DNA from: Antarcticibacterium flavum
GTDB taxonomy: Bacteria; Bacteroidota; Bacteroidia; Flavobacteriales; Flavobacteriaceae
NCBI RefSeq assembly: GCF_006159205.1
Contig: NZ_CP040812.1
Coordinates: 4,030,001 to 4,094,000 of the forward strand
Reading direction: 5' to 3'
DNA length: 64,000 nt
This document shows positions 46,801 to 54,383 of the stretch, piece by piece. A model generated the notes under the pieces. That model saw only the letters and a program-made list of their open reading frames with translations. It made no database searches and was not told where the DNA came from. The first letter of the stretch is position 1. Each line of letters begins with the position of its first letter. Position numbers and translations under genes: made by a program.

Positions 46801-47664
46801 GATAAAGAACATACTGTAGTAAAATCTTTTCCAGATACATCTTGGGTAATTGCGGATCAGGCCACCCATGATATCAAAAGGAAGGTTGAGTTGCAAGGGA
46901 AAAAGATAATCGATTGGGGTGTAAAAATAAATAGAGGAATTTTAACAGGATATAACGACGCATTTATAATTGATGGTAAAACAAAACAGGAGCTTATTGA
47001 AAATGATCCTAAAAGTAAAGAAATTATAAAACCTTTACTGCGAGGTCGAGACGTAAAAGAATATTATTACGAATTTCAAGATCTATGGTTGATAGGCACT
47101 TTTCCAAGTAGAGATTTAAACATTGGAGAGTTTCCAGCCATAAGGGATTATCTGAAGACTTTCGGGAAAAGGATTGACCAAACAGGCGAAAAAGGTTGTA
47201 GAAAGAAAACTTCTGGAAAATGGTTTGAAACCCAGGATTCAATTGCATATTGGGAAGATTTTGAAAAACCAAAAATCATATACCCAAACATGACAAAGTT
47301 TTTACCGTTTACTTTTGATAAAGAGGGATTTTATACAAACCAAAAATGTTTTATCCTGACAGGGAATAATTTAGAATACTTAGTTTCCTTTTTCAATTCA
47401 AAACTTTTCAAATTTTGCTTTGAAGAAAATTTCCCAGAACTGCAAGGAAATACCAGAGAATTAAATAAAGTGGTTTTCGAACAAATCCCTGTAAAACCAG
47501 TAGATAATGAAAATCTATTCATTGATAAAGTAAATCAAATCCTTGAATTAAAGAAAGAAAATCCTGCAGCAGACACTTCTTTCTTAGAAACAGAAATTGA
47601 TCAGCTTATTTACCGGCTTTATGGTTTGACGGAGGAGGAGATTACCATAGTAGAAGGTTCATAA
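43843..47664 (+). CDS. Type IIG restriction-modification enzyme (Eco57I-like)
   Basis: 1273 residues from the ATG at 43843; the TTG at 43816 is less likely. N-terminal PD-(D/E)XK-like nuclease at about 50-120 (DLVIHNG... VIVETKKP at about 101), long helical linker, then N6-adenine methyltransferase with SAM motif I (DPAVGSGHF, about 558) and catalytic NPPY (about 857), then a TaqI-like C-terminal specificity domain. A 35-bp palindrome is inserted in frame at 45862-45896. From about 46.42 kb the DNA is more AT-rich than upstream, which marks the recognition part as exchanged. It both cuts and protects DNA, so no separate methylase is needed. Confidence 0.88.
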   Translation: MQTEQAINSGNPNILRPRKALNKAFLKVKPNRSQIEQFKENLIQLLDRTNETESEEFHKNLVTDFLKKTYYDPNHFINTKGRNDLVIHNGNKAKTSVGVIVETKKPTNRAEMLSREKVNVKAFQELVLYYLRERITHKNLEVKYVIATNIHEWFIFDANIFEKAFAQNKKLVSQFTDFEAGRLAGKTTDFFYKEIAEPFIAEVQQEVEFTHFDIRNYEKPLRNNNPKDDNKLIALYKLLSPEHLLKLPFTNDSNSLDKRFYGELLHIIGLTETKQGGKKLIERQKEGQRNTGSFLENAIIQLDSMDKIGRLENPSQFGETQQERLFNVGLELSITWLNRILFLKLLEAQLLTYQKGDKSYEFLSLNRIANYDDLNSLFFQVLARKHSERNEDVKALFEKVPYLNSSLFEPTDIEHSTLFISNLRDDKTLPIYSATVLKNKKGKKRSGELNALEYLFEFLNAYDFSSEGGEAIQEDNKTLINASVLGLIFEKINGYKDGSFFTPGFITMYMCRETIRKAVVQKFNEAKGWNCKDLDQLYDRIEDRKEANELINSLKICDPAVGSGHFLVSALNEMIAIKNDLNILQDRTGRRLKEYQVEVVNDELIVTDEDGELFEYNPTAKESQRIQETLFHEKQKIIENCLFGVDINPNSVKICRLRLWIELLKSAYYKSDVSSSVPTGTYREPGAVWELETLPNIDINIKCGNSLISRFDLDADLSKALKDSKWNIDSYRNAVDTYRNAHNKEQKREMEKIIHDIKNDFRSEISGNDPKVKRLQKVKGEIFLLTNQTQMFEMSKREKAAWNKKLDKFSKESKKLEAEIREIKDNKIYENAFEWRFEFPEVLDDNGDYVGFEVVIGNPPYVQLQSIKEESKQYKKLDFRTYTSMGDIYALFYERGNQILRNEGVLCFITGSAWMRTNYGQNLRTYFNTQTSLLQIIDLSDCDIFDSATVLTSVVTFQKTEKTKSIRAIRFTRKDQDKLNDIKDVFDKEHTVVKSFPDTSWVIADQATHDIKRKVELQGKKIIDWGVKINRGILTGYNDAFIIDGKTKQELIENDPKSKEIIKPLLRGRDVKEYYYEFQDLWLIGTFPSRDLNIGEFPAIRDYLKTFGKRIDQTGEKGCRKKTSGKWFETQDSIAYWEDFEKPKIIYPNMTKFLPFTFDKEGFYTNQKCFILTGNNLEYLVSFFNSKLFKFCFEENFPELQGNTRELNKVVFEQIPVKPVDNENLFIDKVNQILELKKENPAADTSFLETEIDQLIYRLYGLTEEEITIVEGS
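45862..45896 (+). repeat. Palindromic repeat element inserted in frame in the restriction gene
   Basis: GTTCGAG at 45863-45869 faces TCGAGAAC at 45888-45895, and TCCC/GGGA (45872-45875/45880-45883) form the inner stem with loop GACA. Its translation adds about 19 Ser/Thr/Gly/Pro-rich residues (KSD to VWELETLPNID) between two conserved blocks that normally are nearly adjacent. It is probably a small mobile palindromic element that keeps the frame. Confidence 0.6.
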
Positions 47665-47757
47665 AAAAGCAAAGTTTTCAAGGCGATTTTTAGAACTCTT
47701 AATTTTTAATAAAAAGAGGCGAGCACATTGGGATTATTCAAAATCTAAATAATATAG

Positions 47758-49689
47758 ATGGTACCAAACAAAGTTACAATAAAAGGATTTAAAAGATTTA
47801 AGAATATCAATGTCAGCTTAGACCGGCAGTTACTCGCATTAGTTGGTGCTAACGAAGCGGGTAAAAGTTCTTTTTTAGAAGCTTTGGTATCCATTGAAAA
47901 TAACAAACCCTATACAGCAACTGAACTTACCAAAGATTTAGAACCATCAGCTAGCCATCAAGTAGTTACAGTTCTATATCTTTTGAATAAAACGGAAATT
48001 GCGGAATTAAAACAATTTAATGGTGTAGGCACCCCTCGATTCTTTCAAATATCAAAAGATGTTAGTGGCAAATTTACTTATGAGATAATTGGAAATATTA
48101 CTCGCGATACAACAATGCGCACAAGATTATCAAAAACCATTTTAAATATCTTAAAAAAGAAATCTCTACAAAAAGCTTTAGATAGAAATTTTATTCCAAA
48201 TGCTATTCCTAACACAAAACTGCCTGAAACCTCATTAGGCGAACTATTAAAAAAAATTGAAGGTGGTTTAAGTAAAGCGCCTGATAATCTACCCCAGGAA
48301 ATATTACAAAATAGTCAGAAAATTATTGATTTCTTCGATGAGGATCCTAAGTACATTAATAAGCTAAATACTCCAATTTTTGATGAGCTGATAGGCCTAC
48401 TTGAGAAATTTATAGATGTAGAATCAGAACAGCATCCCAAAACGTTATTTCTAAAATTTTGTCAAGAGAGAAGACCTGTCTTTACAATTTTCTCAAGTGA
48501 ACAGAGGTTCCTTAAAAATATTTATCCCCTTGCAGAACTAAAAACACCTAGTAAAGCTCTTTTAAATCTGTTGTTGATCGCCAAAGTGGAATTACAGGAA
48601 TACTTAAAGGCAATTCAGAAAAAGGACTATCCAAAATTATCTCAATTTAATGATCTAGCTAATAGTAATCTCAAAGAAACCTTCAGTGCTGCTTGGTGTC
48701 AATCTGATGTGTATCCAAGATTGTCATTTGATTCTGATTCTATAAAAATAAATATAGTTTCATCTAATAATTATACTTGGGTTTCTTCTAGAAGTGATGG
48801 TTTAAAACAATTTATAGCTTTAATGGCATTTCTATCCTTACGAAATCATGAAATACCACCAGTTCTAATGATTGATGAAGCTGAAATTCATCTTCATTAC
48901 GCGGCACAAGCGGACCTCATACAGGAATTTGAAAGTCAAAAACTGGTTAATTCTATTATTTATACCACTCATTCTGCAGGATGTTTGCCGAGTGATTTAG
49001 GTACAGGAATTCGCGGGGTAGAGCAGGTAATGAAGGAAGGAAAAGATACAGGCTATAGTACTATAAGAAATTCGATCTGGAAAAATACCGGTGGATTTTC
49101 ACCCATTCTTCTCGCAATGGGTGCTAATATTATCGCTTTTACTTTAGCTAGAAAAGCTATTATAGCGGAGGGTCCATCGGAGACAATTCTTCTTCCCAGA
49201 TTATTTCGGGAGGCTATACAAAAGGATTATTTAGATTTCCAGGTCGCACCTGGAATAGCCACTATTTCACCAGACAAAGCATTAACGTTTGAATTAGAAG
49301 CTGCGAAAGTTGTTTACTTAGTGGACGGTGATAAAGGAGGAGCCGATAATAGAAGAAAATTAAAATCTGCGGGAATCTCAGAAAGTAAAATTTTTCAGCT
49401 TTATAAGGATTGTTCCCTTGAAGATTATGTTGAAGCCCAGGTTCTTTTCGATGCCGTTAATGAAGAATTGAAGAAATCAGGGAAGAAAGAAATTTTAACG
49501 AAGGAAATTCCCCACGGTGAAAGGCTGGAATATCTTTCTTCCGAAAGTAGGAAACAAGGTGTTGAAATAAGTAAAGTTAGAATTTCAGAAAATATTGCAA
49601 AAAGACCGAGTGATGAATTAATACTGGATCACGAAATGAAGGAATCACTTCAGCTTTTATATCACAATATACTAAGTGAATTAAACTAA
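47758..49689 (+). CDS. OLD-family ATPase-TOPRIM nuclease
   Basis: 643 residues, no signal peptide. Residues about 1-440 form the ABC-type ATPase: Walker A GANEAGKSS (about 30-38), long helical insert (about 80-330), and Walker B LMIDEAEIHLH (about 370). The TOPRIM nuclease follows with IIAEGPSE (about 467) and YLVDGDKGG (about 518). This matches OLD-type nucleases of bacterial defence systems. Unlike Gabija, no UvrD helicase is adjacent. It follows the type IIG enzyme by 93 bases, so the pair may be one transcription unit. Confidence 0.85.
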   Translation: MVPNKVTIKGFKRFKNINVSLDRQLLALVGANEAGKSSFLEALVSIENNKPYTATELTKDLEPSASHQVVTVLYLLNKTEIAELKQFNGVGTPRFFQISKDVSGKFTYEIIGNITRDTTMRTRLSKTILNILKKKSLQKALDRNFIPNAIPNTKLPETSLGELLKKIEGGLSKAPDNLPQEILQNSQKIIDFFDEDPKYINKLNTPIFDELIGLLEKFIDVESEQHPKTLFLKFCQERRPVFTIFSSEQRFLKNIYPLAELKTPSKALLNLLLIAKVELQEYLKAIQKKDYPKLSQFNDLANSNLKETFSAAWCQSDVYPRLSFDSDSIKINIVSSNNYTWVSSRSDGLKQFIALMAFLSLRNHEIPPVLMIDEAEIHLHYAAQADLIQEFESQKLVNSIIYTTHSAGCLPSDLGTGIRGVEQVMKEGKDTGYSTIRNSIWKNTGGFSPILLAMGANIIAFTLARKAIIAEGPSETILLPRLFREAIQKDYLDFQVAPGIATISPDKALTFELEAAKVVYLVDGDKGGADNRRKLKSAGISESKIFQLYKDCSLEDYVEAQVLFDAVNEELKKSGKKEILTKEIPHGERLEYLSSESRKQGVEISKVRISENIAKRPSDELILDHEMKESLQLLYHNILSELN

Positions 49690-49747
49690 TAATCAATTCC
49701 TGAGTTTGACTGAGGAAGAATCACAAGTAAATTTCAAACAATTAATT

Positions 49748-49930
49748 ATGACTAAAGCAGTATAAATCACATTAAAGAACGTTAATGGAACACACGACGT
49801 TACAAGAGTAAATGACTTTAAAGAACTGAATAACCATTTAAGTGATGGGTGGAAGGTAAAGACTGTTGATTTTATAAATTCTAATACAACAGCTTCATTT
49901 ACGGCTATTTATCTTATCGAAAAAGGGTGA
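49748..49930 (+). pseudogene. Small broken gene with stop at codon 6
   Basis: ATG at 49748 opens a 61-codon frame with one in-frame TAA at codon 6; all remaining codons to the TGA are open. The readable part (ITLKNVNGTHDVTRVNDFKE, NNHLSDGWKVKTVDFINS, FTAIYLIEKG) resembles small DUF4177-like proteins. Either a nonsense mutation or a start after the stop. It lies between the OLD gene and the first hairpin repeat. Confidence 0.5.
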
Positions 49931-49980
49931 AGTTTTATATTTTATTTTAATTTCTCCAGTTTCGTGAGTTTTAATGACAA

Positions 49981-50183
49981 CAGCTGTGTGAAGTCTCATG
50001 ACCTCGCGACTGCTACAAATAGGAAAGAAGGTTTGAGCGTCTTGAATTCTGCTGATTTCTTGTTACGATTGGTTAGTAGTAATTTGGGATTTAGGTTTCG
50101 ACGCGATTCATTTAAATGTTGGGAGACGTTGGGGCATATAAGGTTAATAAGATGCTAATGGTAGCTCAAAGTCATAAGACTTA
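49981..50183 (+). repeat. Hairpin-rich dispersed repeat, copy 1
   Basis: The unit carries a first hairpin (GAAGTC-TCAT-GACCTC, 49990-50005), the marker AGGAAAGAAG near 50022, the block GAGCGTCTTGAA near 50036, the tail GCGATTCATTTAAA near 50102 and a closing AAAGTCATAAGACTT hairpin. It separates the OLD gene and the TIR gene. The other copies are at 51.6, 52.3, 57.6 and 57.8 kb. Confidence 0.75.
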
Positions 50184-50290
50184 GCGCAGCGGGGGAAGAA
50201 GAAAAGGACTTATTGTTATTCCGGAAAGAACAGGAATAGGAAAATATAAAAATATATTATATCACAACTTGAGCATAATATTTAGAGAAT

Positions 50291-51571
50291 TTGGAGAAAA
50301 TAAATAATAAAGACACATTTTTTAATTGGATAACTCAAGAGGATCAAGAGCATAGCAATAAGACATTTCGATATAACAATTATTTTGTTAAAAATGGGAT
50401 GTTATATGTAAGTGAATTAACTCTCGATACAATTACAATTTTTACTAAGAATTTTGAAAGCACGGAATTCGAGAATTGCTTATTTTTTAATTGTGATTTT
50501 CATAGTTCGATTATGATGGCGTGTATATTCAAAGGCAGCAGATTCATTAATTGTAAATTTTCTCAATCTAAATTCTTAGATTCCGATTTAATAAACTGTG
50601 TATTTGAAAGCTGCACAATATTAGGACTTGAATGGGCTGACGTTATTGCCCAAAACGTGCATTTCAATAGTTGCCCAGAAATGCTCGATTTATCTTTAAG
50701 AGGCTTTGGTAAAAGAGAAATTAATTTTTCAGAATGTTATTTGCATCACCTAGATATAGAACCAATTGAAAATCATAGTTTAGAAGCGAAGGGAGAGGTC
50801 GAAGTAATTAATTTTTATGATTGCATAATTAAAGAATCTAGCTTTGATCGAGTCAATTTATCCAAAAGTAAATTCATCGAATGCAATTTATCGTTAATTC
50901 AATTTTCAGCTTGTGAATTTGGCGTTAATACATTCCTTTCTTCAAATGAAACGCCGGGGAATGAATTTAATATGATTGATATTAGAACAATATTAAATTC
51001 ACCGCCCATTGACAGAAAAGTATTAGAAACAATTTTCGGTATAAACAGCGTTGATATAAAAGAATACCTAATTGATTTGACAACTGAAATACAATTTCAA
51101 TCTATATTCATTTCATATAGTTTTGCAGACAAAAAGTTCGCAAAATCAATTAATGAAACTCTACAAAGAAGAGGAATAATGACCTTTCTTTGGGAATTAG
51201 ATTCTCCAGGAGGAAAACCATTGAAAGATATAATGGTAGATAATATAAAAGAAAAGGACAGAATTTTATTTATTGCCTCAAAGGATTCTATAAAAAGTAG
51301 AGCTTGTCAATTCGAACTAACACAAGGAAGGAAAAAACAAGAAATGAGTTGGGAAGATGTTTTGTTTCCTATCCACATAGATAATTATCTTTTTGAAACC
51401 ACAAAAGAAAGAATAAGACCGATTGAAGTTCAAGAGGAATACTGGCAAAACATCGAAGAACTTAAAAGATTAAATTCCTTAGATTTTAGTGAGTTTATAA
51501 ATTCCAAAAATAGAGAAGAACGCAGTTTTGAGAAATTAATTCATCGTTTAATAAAAGGTCTCAGAAAATAA
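50291..51571 (+). CDS. Pentapeptide-repeat/TIR-domain fusion protein
   Basis: 426 residues if started at the TTG at 50291; the first ATG would cut 32 residues and part of the N-terminal region. Residues about 55-190 are pentapeptide-like repeats, with Phe or Leu every fifth residue (FENCLFFNCDFHSS, CIFKGSRFINCKF, SKFLDSDLINCVFESC), predicted to fold as a right-handed beta-helix. A TIR domain lies at about 270-415: SIFISYSFADKKFAKS, MTFLWELDSPGG, and the Glu-bearing helix ACQFELTQ (Glu about 342). TIR domains of this type can split NAD+ or make signalling nucleotides. No partner (Thoeris ThsA, SIR2, SAVED) is adjacent. It may be a defence effector activated by phage. Confidence 0.8.
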   Translation: MEKINNKDTFFNWITQEDQEHSNKTFRYNNYFVKNGMLYVSELTLDTITIFTKNFESTEFENCLFFNCDFHSSIMMACIFKGSRFINCKFSQSKFLDSDLINCVFESCTILGLEWADVIAQNVHFNSCPEMLDLSLRGFGKREINFSECYLHHLDIEPIENHSLEAKGEVEVINFYDCIIKESSFDRVNLSKSKFIECNLSLIQFSACEFGVNTFLSSNETPGNEFNMIDIRTILNSPPIDRKVLETIFGINSVDIKEYLIDLTTEIQFQSIFISYSFADKKFAKSINETLQRRGIMTFLWELDSPGGKPLKDIMVDNIKEKDRILFIASKDSIKSRACQFELTQGRKKQEMSWEDVLFPIHIDNYLFETTKERIRPIEVQEEYWQNIEELKRLNSLDFSEFINSKNREERSFEKLIHRLIKGLRK

Positions 51572-51579
51572 CTATGCCC

Positions 51580-51750
51580 CCAGCTGCGCAAAGTCTGTCG
51601 CTGCGTGAGGTCTCATGACTTCGCGCCTGCTACAATTGGGAAAGAAGGATGAGCGTTTTTTAAGTCTCCTGACTTCATGTTACTATTGGGTTAGAACTGG
51701 GGTGGGAATTAGGTTTTAATGTGATTCGTTCAAACGTTAGGAAATCGAAG
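51580..51750 (+). repeat. Hairpin-rich dispersed repeat, copy 2
   Basis: It contains the opening AAAGTCTGTCGCTGCGTGAG, a hairpin GTGAGGTC-TCAT-GACTTCGC near 51605-51624, the marker CAATTGGGAAAGAAGGATGA, the second hairpin AAGTC-TCCT-GACTT (51662-51675) and the tail TTAGAACTGGGGTGGG and GATTCGTTCAAACGTTAG. It lies between the TIR gene and the DUF3761 gene. Confidence 0.8.
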
Positions 51751-51814
51751 GTTCAACGAGGTTGTTTTTGATGAAATTAAAATAAAGTTAATATATTTCC
51801 CATAAAATTTTCTA

Positions 51815-52240
51815 TTGGATACATTATTTGGAATTTTCATATTATTCGTTTGCCCTATTCTTTTTTTGTATCTATACGCTAAAGCAGGACGTTTTAGATG
51901 GCTTTTTTACGTGGCTTTTTTTGCAGGTGTTATCTGGTTATTTAATTCCTTGGAACCTGTTGACACCCATTTGGAGTCTCAGAGTTCGCAAAAAGTAGAG
52001 GAAAAAAGTACTTCCTTTAATAAGAAAAGTGAATTCAAAAATCAGTTAAACAAAGAATTAATTCCAATTGATAAACCATCTACATTTCGAACTTCCCAAC
52101 CTAAGTTAAACAATAATTTCTATAAAAGTGACACTAAAGTTAGGGTTGGAGCTGTTTGCAACGACGGCACGACTAGTCAAGCAACTGGAAGCGGAGCGTG
52201 TTCTCATCACGGAGGTGTGGCTTATTGGCTTTATGAGTAA
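51815..52240 (+). CDS. Small membrane protein with C-terminal DUF3761
   Basis: 141 residues from a TTG start (no ATG nearby). Two hydrophobic segments at about 3-22 and 28-45 are followed by a Ser/Lys-rich linker (about 55-105) and a C-terminal domain VGAVCNDGTTSQATGSGACSHHGGVAYW that fits DUF3761, a Cys/His motif of unknown function (C...C and HH). The gene is placed between two copies of the hairpin repeat, like a cassette. Function unknown. Confidence 0.65.
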   Translation: MDTLFGIFILFVCPILFLYLYAKAGRFRWLFYVAFFAGVIWLFNSLEPVDTHLESQSSQKVEEKSTSFNKKSEFKNQLNKELIPIDKPSTFRTSQPKLNNNFYKSDTKVRVGAVCNDGTTSQATGSGACSHHGGVAYWLYE

Positions 52241-52272
52241 TTTGATATGTGGCACTTTAGTTCCATACAGAC

Positions 52273-52330
52273 TCCGGCTGCATGAAGTCTGTCGCTGCGT
52301 GAGGTCTCATGACCTCGCGTCTGCTACAGT
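52273..52330 (+). repeat. Hairpin-rich dispersed repeat, copy 3 (truncated)
   Basis: Holds only the first part of the unit: CCGGCTGCATGAAGTCTG, then the perfect hairpin GCGTGAGGTC-TCAT-GACCTCGCGT (52297-52320) and CTGCTACA. It ends there, 58 bases before the PD-(D/E)XK gene, so it is a 5' portion of the repeat. Confidence 0.75.
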
Positions 52331-52387
52331 TTTAAATGATTAATAATATAACTGGCCCAAAACAAGAACTAAAAAATCAAATTCCCC

Positions 52388-53488
52388 ATGAACATTTTTA
52401 GAATATTATCTTCCAATGACGGTTCCATTAATGAACCTAATGTAAGTTCTTTTTTAGCTTATTTATTAGATCCCGGGGAAGACCACGGGATTTCCGGGTT
52501 GCTGCTTCAGGAGATCTTAAATGATATTACAGGAGCCAATAAGAGCTTTTTAGATAAAATACAGTATAGTAATAGAATCACCGACCTGTCCAAATATTCA
52601 GGTTACACCATAAATATACTGCCGGAATTATCTGTAAATATTGAGAAACAAGGGAAAAGACGTAGGAGGGATATTGATATTATAGTTGAGATAATTGATA
52701 ATAAGAAAAACGAATTACTCTATTCCATTTGTTTAGAAAATAAAATAAGTGACTCTTCAATTATAAGGGACGGTTTGCAACTGGAAGAAGAACTATTGGG
52801 TTTACAGAATTATTATCTCGAAAGCGATCTTAAACCAGAGATCTATTTTGTTTATCTCACTCCAACCCCGTCGGAGATTTCAAGGGATTCCTTTGAAAAA
52901 CTTAATTATGACAAAAAGTACCATTTATATTGGGATAACCACGAGAATTCTGTTTTCAATAAACTGCTCAAGATCTTTAACGACGAAAAGCAAGGCTTAA
53001 TTGACCCAATAAACAACCAGTCATCCTATCTTATCAAATCATTTTTATCCTTTATAAAAACCCAGTTCAAGAGTTATATCGAGGAGAAAAGGGAGAAACT
53101 GGAGAAAAAGAATTACGGTAAACCCGTCATTGATCTTTTGAAAGATTTTGCAGCGACCTTGGATCCCAGTAAAGTATATGAGATTGATTTTTTGAAAAAT
53201 GAATTTTCTGATTATGTTTTAGAAAAAACAGGAATAGAACTAATCCATTCTACTAGAAATGTACACATTTCCCTTTCCATTGTAAATGAAAAAAACAGGG
53301 GCCATTACAATGTAAAGAGACCAGATGATGACAGGAAAAATATATTTTTCTATTCAGATGATTCCAGAAAAAGGCTACGTTTATTTAATCCTGATTTTTA
53401 CACAGAAGTTGAGGTGTTTTACAAAGGTGAAGATGGAATCGAGAGTGTGAAGGCAAAAGAAATTACCTGGCCTGATGTGAAATTATAA
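52388..53488 (+). CDS. PD-(D/E)XK nuclease-superfamily protein
   Basis: 366 residues, no signal peptide. The N-terminal 170 residues match the PDDEXK_4-type family: conserved start NEPNVSSFLAYLLDP with DHGISG, then RRDIDIIVEI (Asp, metal ligand) and SICLENKI (E-x-K catalytic core). The C-terminal half has coiled-coil and small-domain content and no recognised fold. Members of this family are often found alone in defence islands and may recognise or cut DNA. It lies just after a copy of the hairpin repeat and 70 bases before a lipoprotein gene. Confidence 0.7.
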   Translation: MNIFRILSSNDGSINEPNVSSFLAYLLDPGEDHGISGLLLQEILNDITGANKSFLDKIQYSNRITDLSKYSGYTINILPELSVNIEKQGKRRRRDIDIIVEIIDNKKNELLYSICLENKISDSSIIRDGLQLEEELLGLQNYYLESDLKPEIYFVYLTPTPSEISRDSFEKLNYDKKYHLYWDNHENSVFNKLLKIFNDEKQGLIDPINNQSSYLIKSFLSFIKTQFKSYIEEKREKLEKKNYGKPVIDLLKDFAATLDPSKVYEIDFLKNEFSDYVLEKTGIELIHSTRNVHISLSIVNEKNRGHYNVKRPDDDRKNIFFYSDDSRKRLRLFNPDFYTEVEVFYKGEDGIESVKAKEITWPDVKL

Positions 53489-53570
53489 TGACCGGTGAGA
53501 TTTAAATTTGCAGATTTATCCGTTGGGAATTTTATTGGTATATTGTTAGTTCCTGTAAATGCAGCTAATC

Positions 53571-54176
53571 ATGAAAAGGCTATTACCTATTATTTCCATA
53601 ATATTCATCCTATCCTGCAGCAGTGATGAAGAAGGAATTACTAAAGAAGAAAGTTTAAATGAATATTCCTACTTTCTGGAATTAGACATCCCCCAATTTA
53701 AAGGTAATGTCAACGGCAGCTATATGATATACCAATTTGGACATAATACATATCAAATGGGTTCGTCATCGTGGAACCCAAAGGATGATCCTAAAGAACC
53801 AACTCGTAAGTCACTATTTGTTCTAAATCAGGAAAACGGAAATAATCAATTTGTAATTTCCACACCCACCTATGACTCATCATCTCCAGCAGAGGTAGAT
53901 GAAGTATTTGGCACCGGAATAAAAAAATTAGGTCCGGGTCCGGATAATTTCTATATTCAAATAAGGAGTGGCAATTCCACATTTAAAATCTGTGAGGAGG
54001 AATCGGTCTATGAAATTGAAGTACTTAAATCAAAGGAAATCTTTGTTGATCATTCTGGGATTCAGTATATGAATGTGTGGTTTAAGATCGACAAAGTACA
54101 CTCTGCTAATTGCTCAGGCGGCAACAGTTTCAATATCCAAAATGCCCTTATATTAGCTCAATTCGTTCAAAAGTAA
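53571..54176 (+). CDS. Hypothetical lipoprotein
   Basis: 201 residues from the ATG at 53571, with a lipoprotein signal (LLPIISIIFILSCSSDEE). The rest is a beta-rich domain without Cys bridges or a known catalytic motif (YFLELDIPQFKGNVNGSYMIYQFGHN, YEIEVLKSKEIFVDHSGIQYMNVWF). I do not recognise the family. It follows the PD-(D/E)XK gene and is the last plus-strand gene of the accessory region. Confidence 0.6.
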   Translation: MKRLLPIISIIFILSCSSDEEGITKEESLNEYSYFLELDIPQFKGNVNGSYMIYQFGHNTYQMGSSSWNPKDDPKEPTRKSLFVLNQENGNNQFVISTPTYDSSSPAEVDEVFGTGIKKLGPGPDNFYIQIRSGNSTFKICEEESVYEIEVLKSKEIFVDHSGIQYMNVWFKIDKVHSANCSGGNSFNIQNALILAQFVQK

Positions 54177-54383
54177 AATTGTTGAGAAACTGTTATTCGA
54201 GATGCGATTGATATAGGTGAATCTTCGATTTCAGCACCACTACGGCTAATACATTCAATACCCGGCTGGAAAAGAAAAGGGCCTTTCCACTTTCCTACTG
54301 TTCATTGAGGGTAGTAACTAAAAGTGCACCGGCTTTACTTCAACAGGTTTTAAGATGAGACCTATATTTCCTGGGTTAAAAGA

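Noticed and set aside
47758..49689. Gabija system (GajA)
   Set aside because: No UvrD-like GajB follows; the next frames are a broken small gene and a repeat.
49964..50158. ORFs with VRSHDLAxA-like peptides (also at 52128-52343 and 57550-57738)
   Set aside because: They are translations of the hairpin repeat itself; the peptide similarity follows from the DNA repeat and not from protein selection.
50291..51571. Thoeris system
   Set aside because: The TIR protein has no ThsA-like (SIR2 or Macro) partner nearby.
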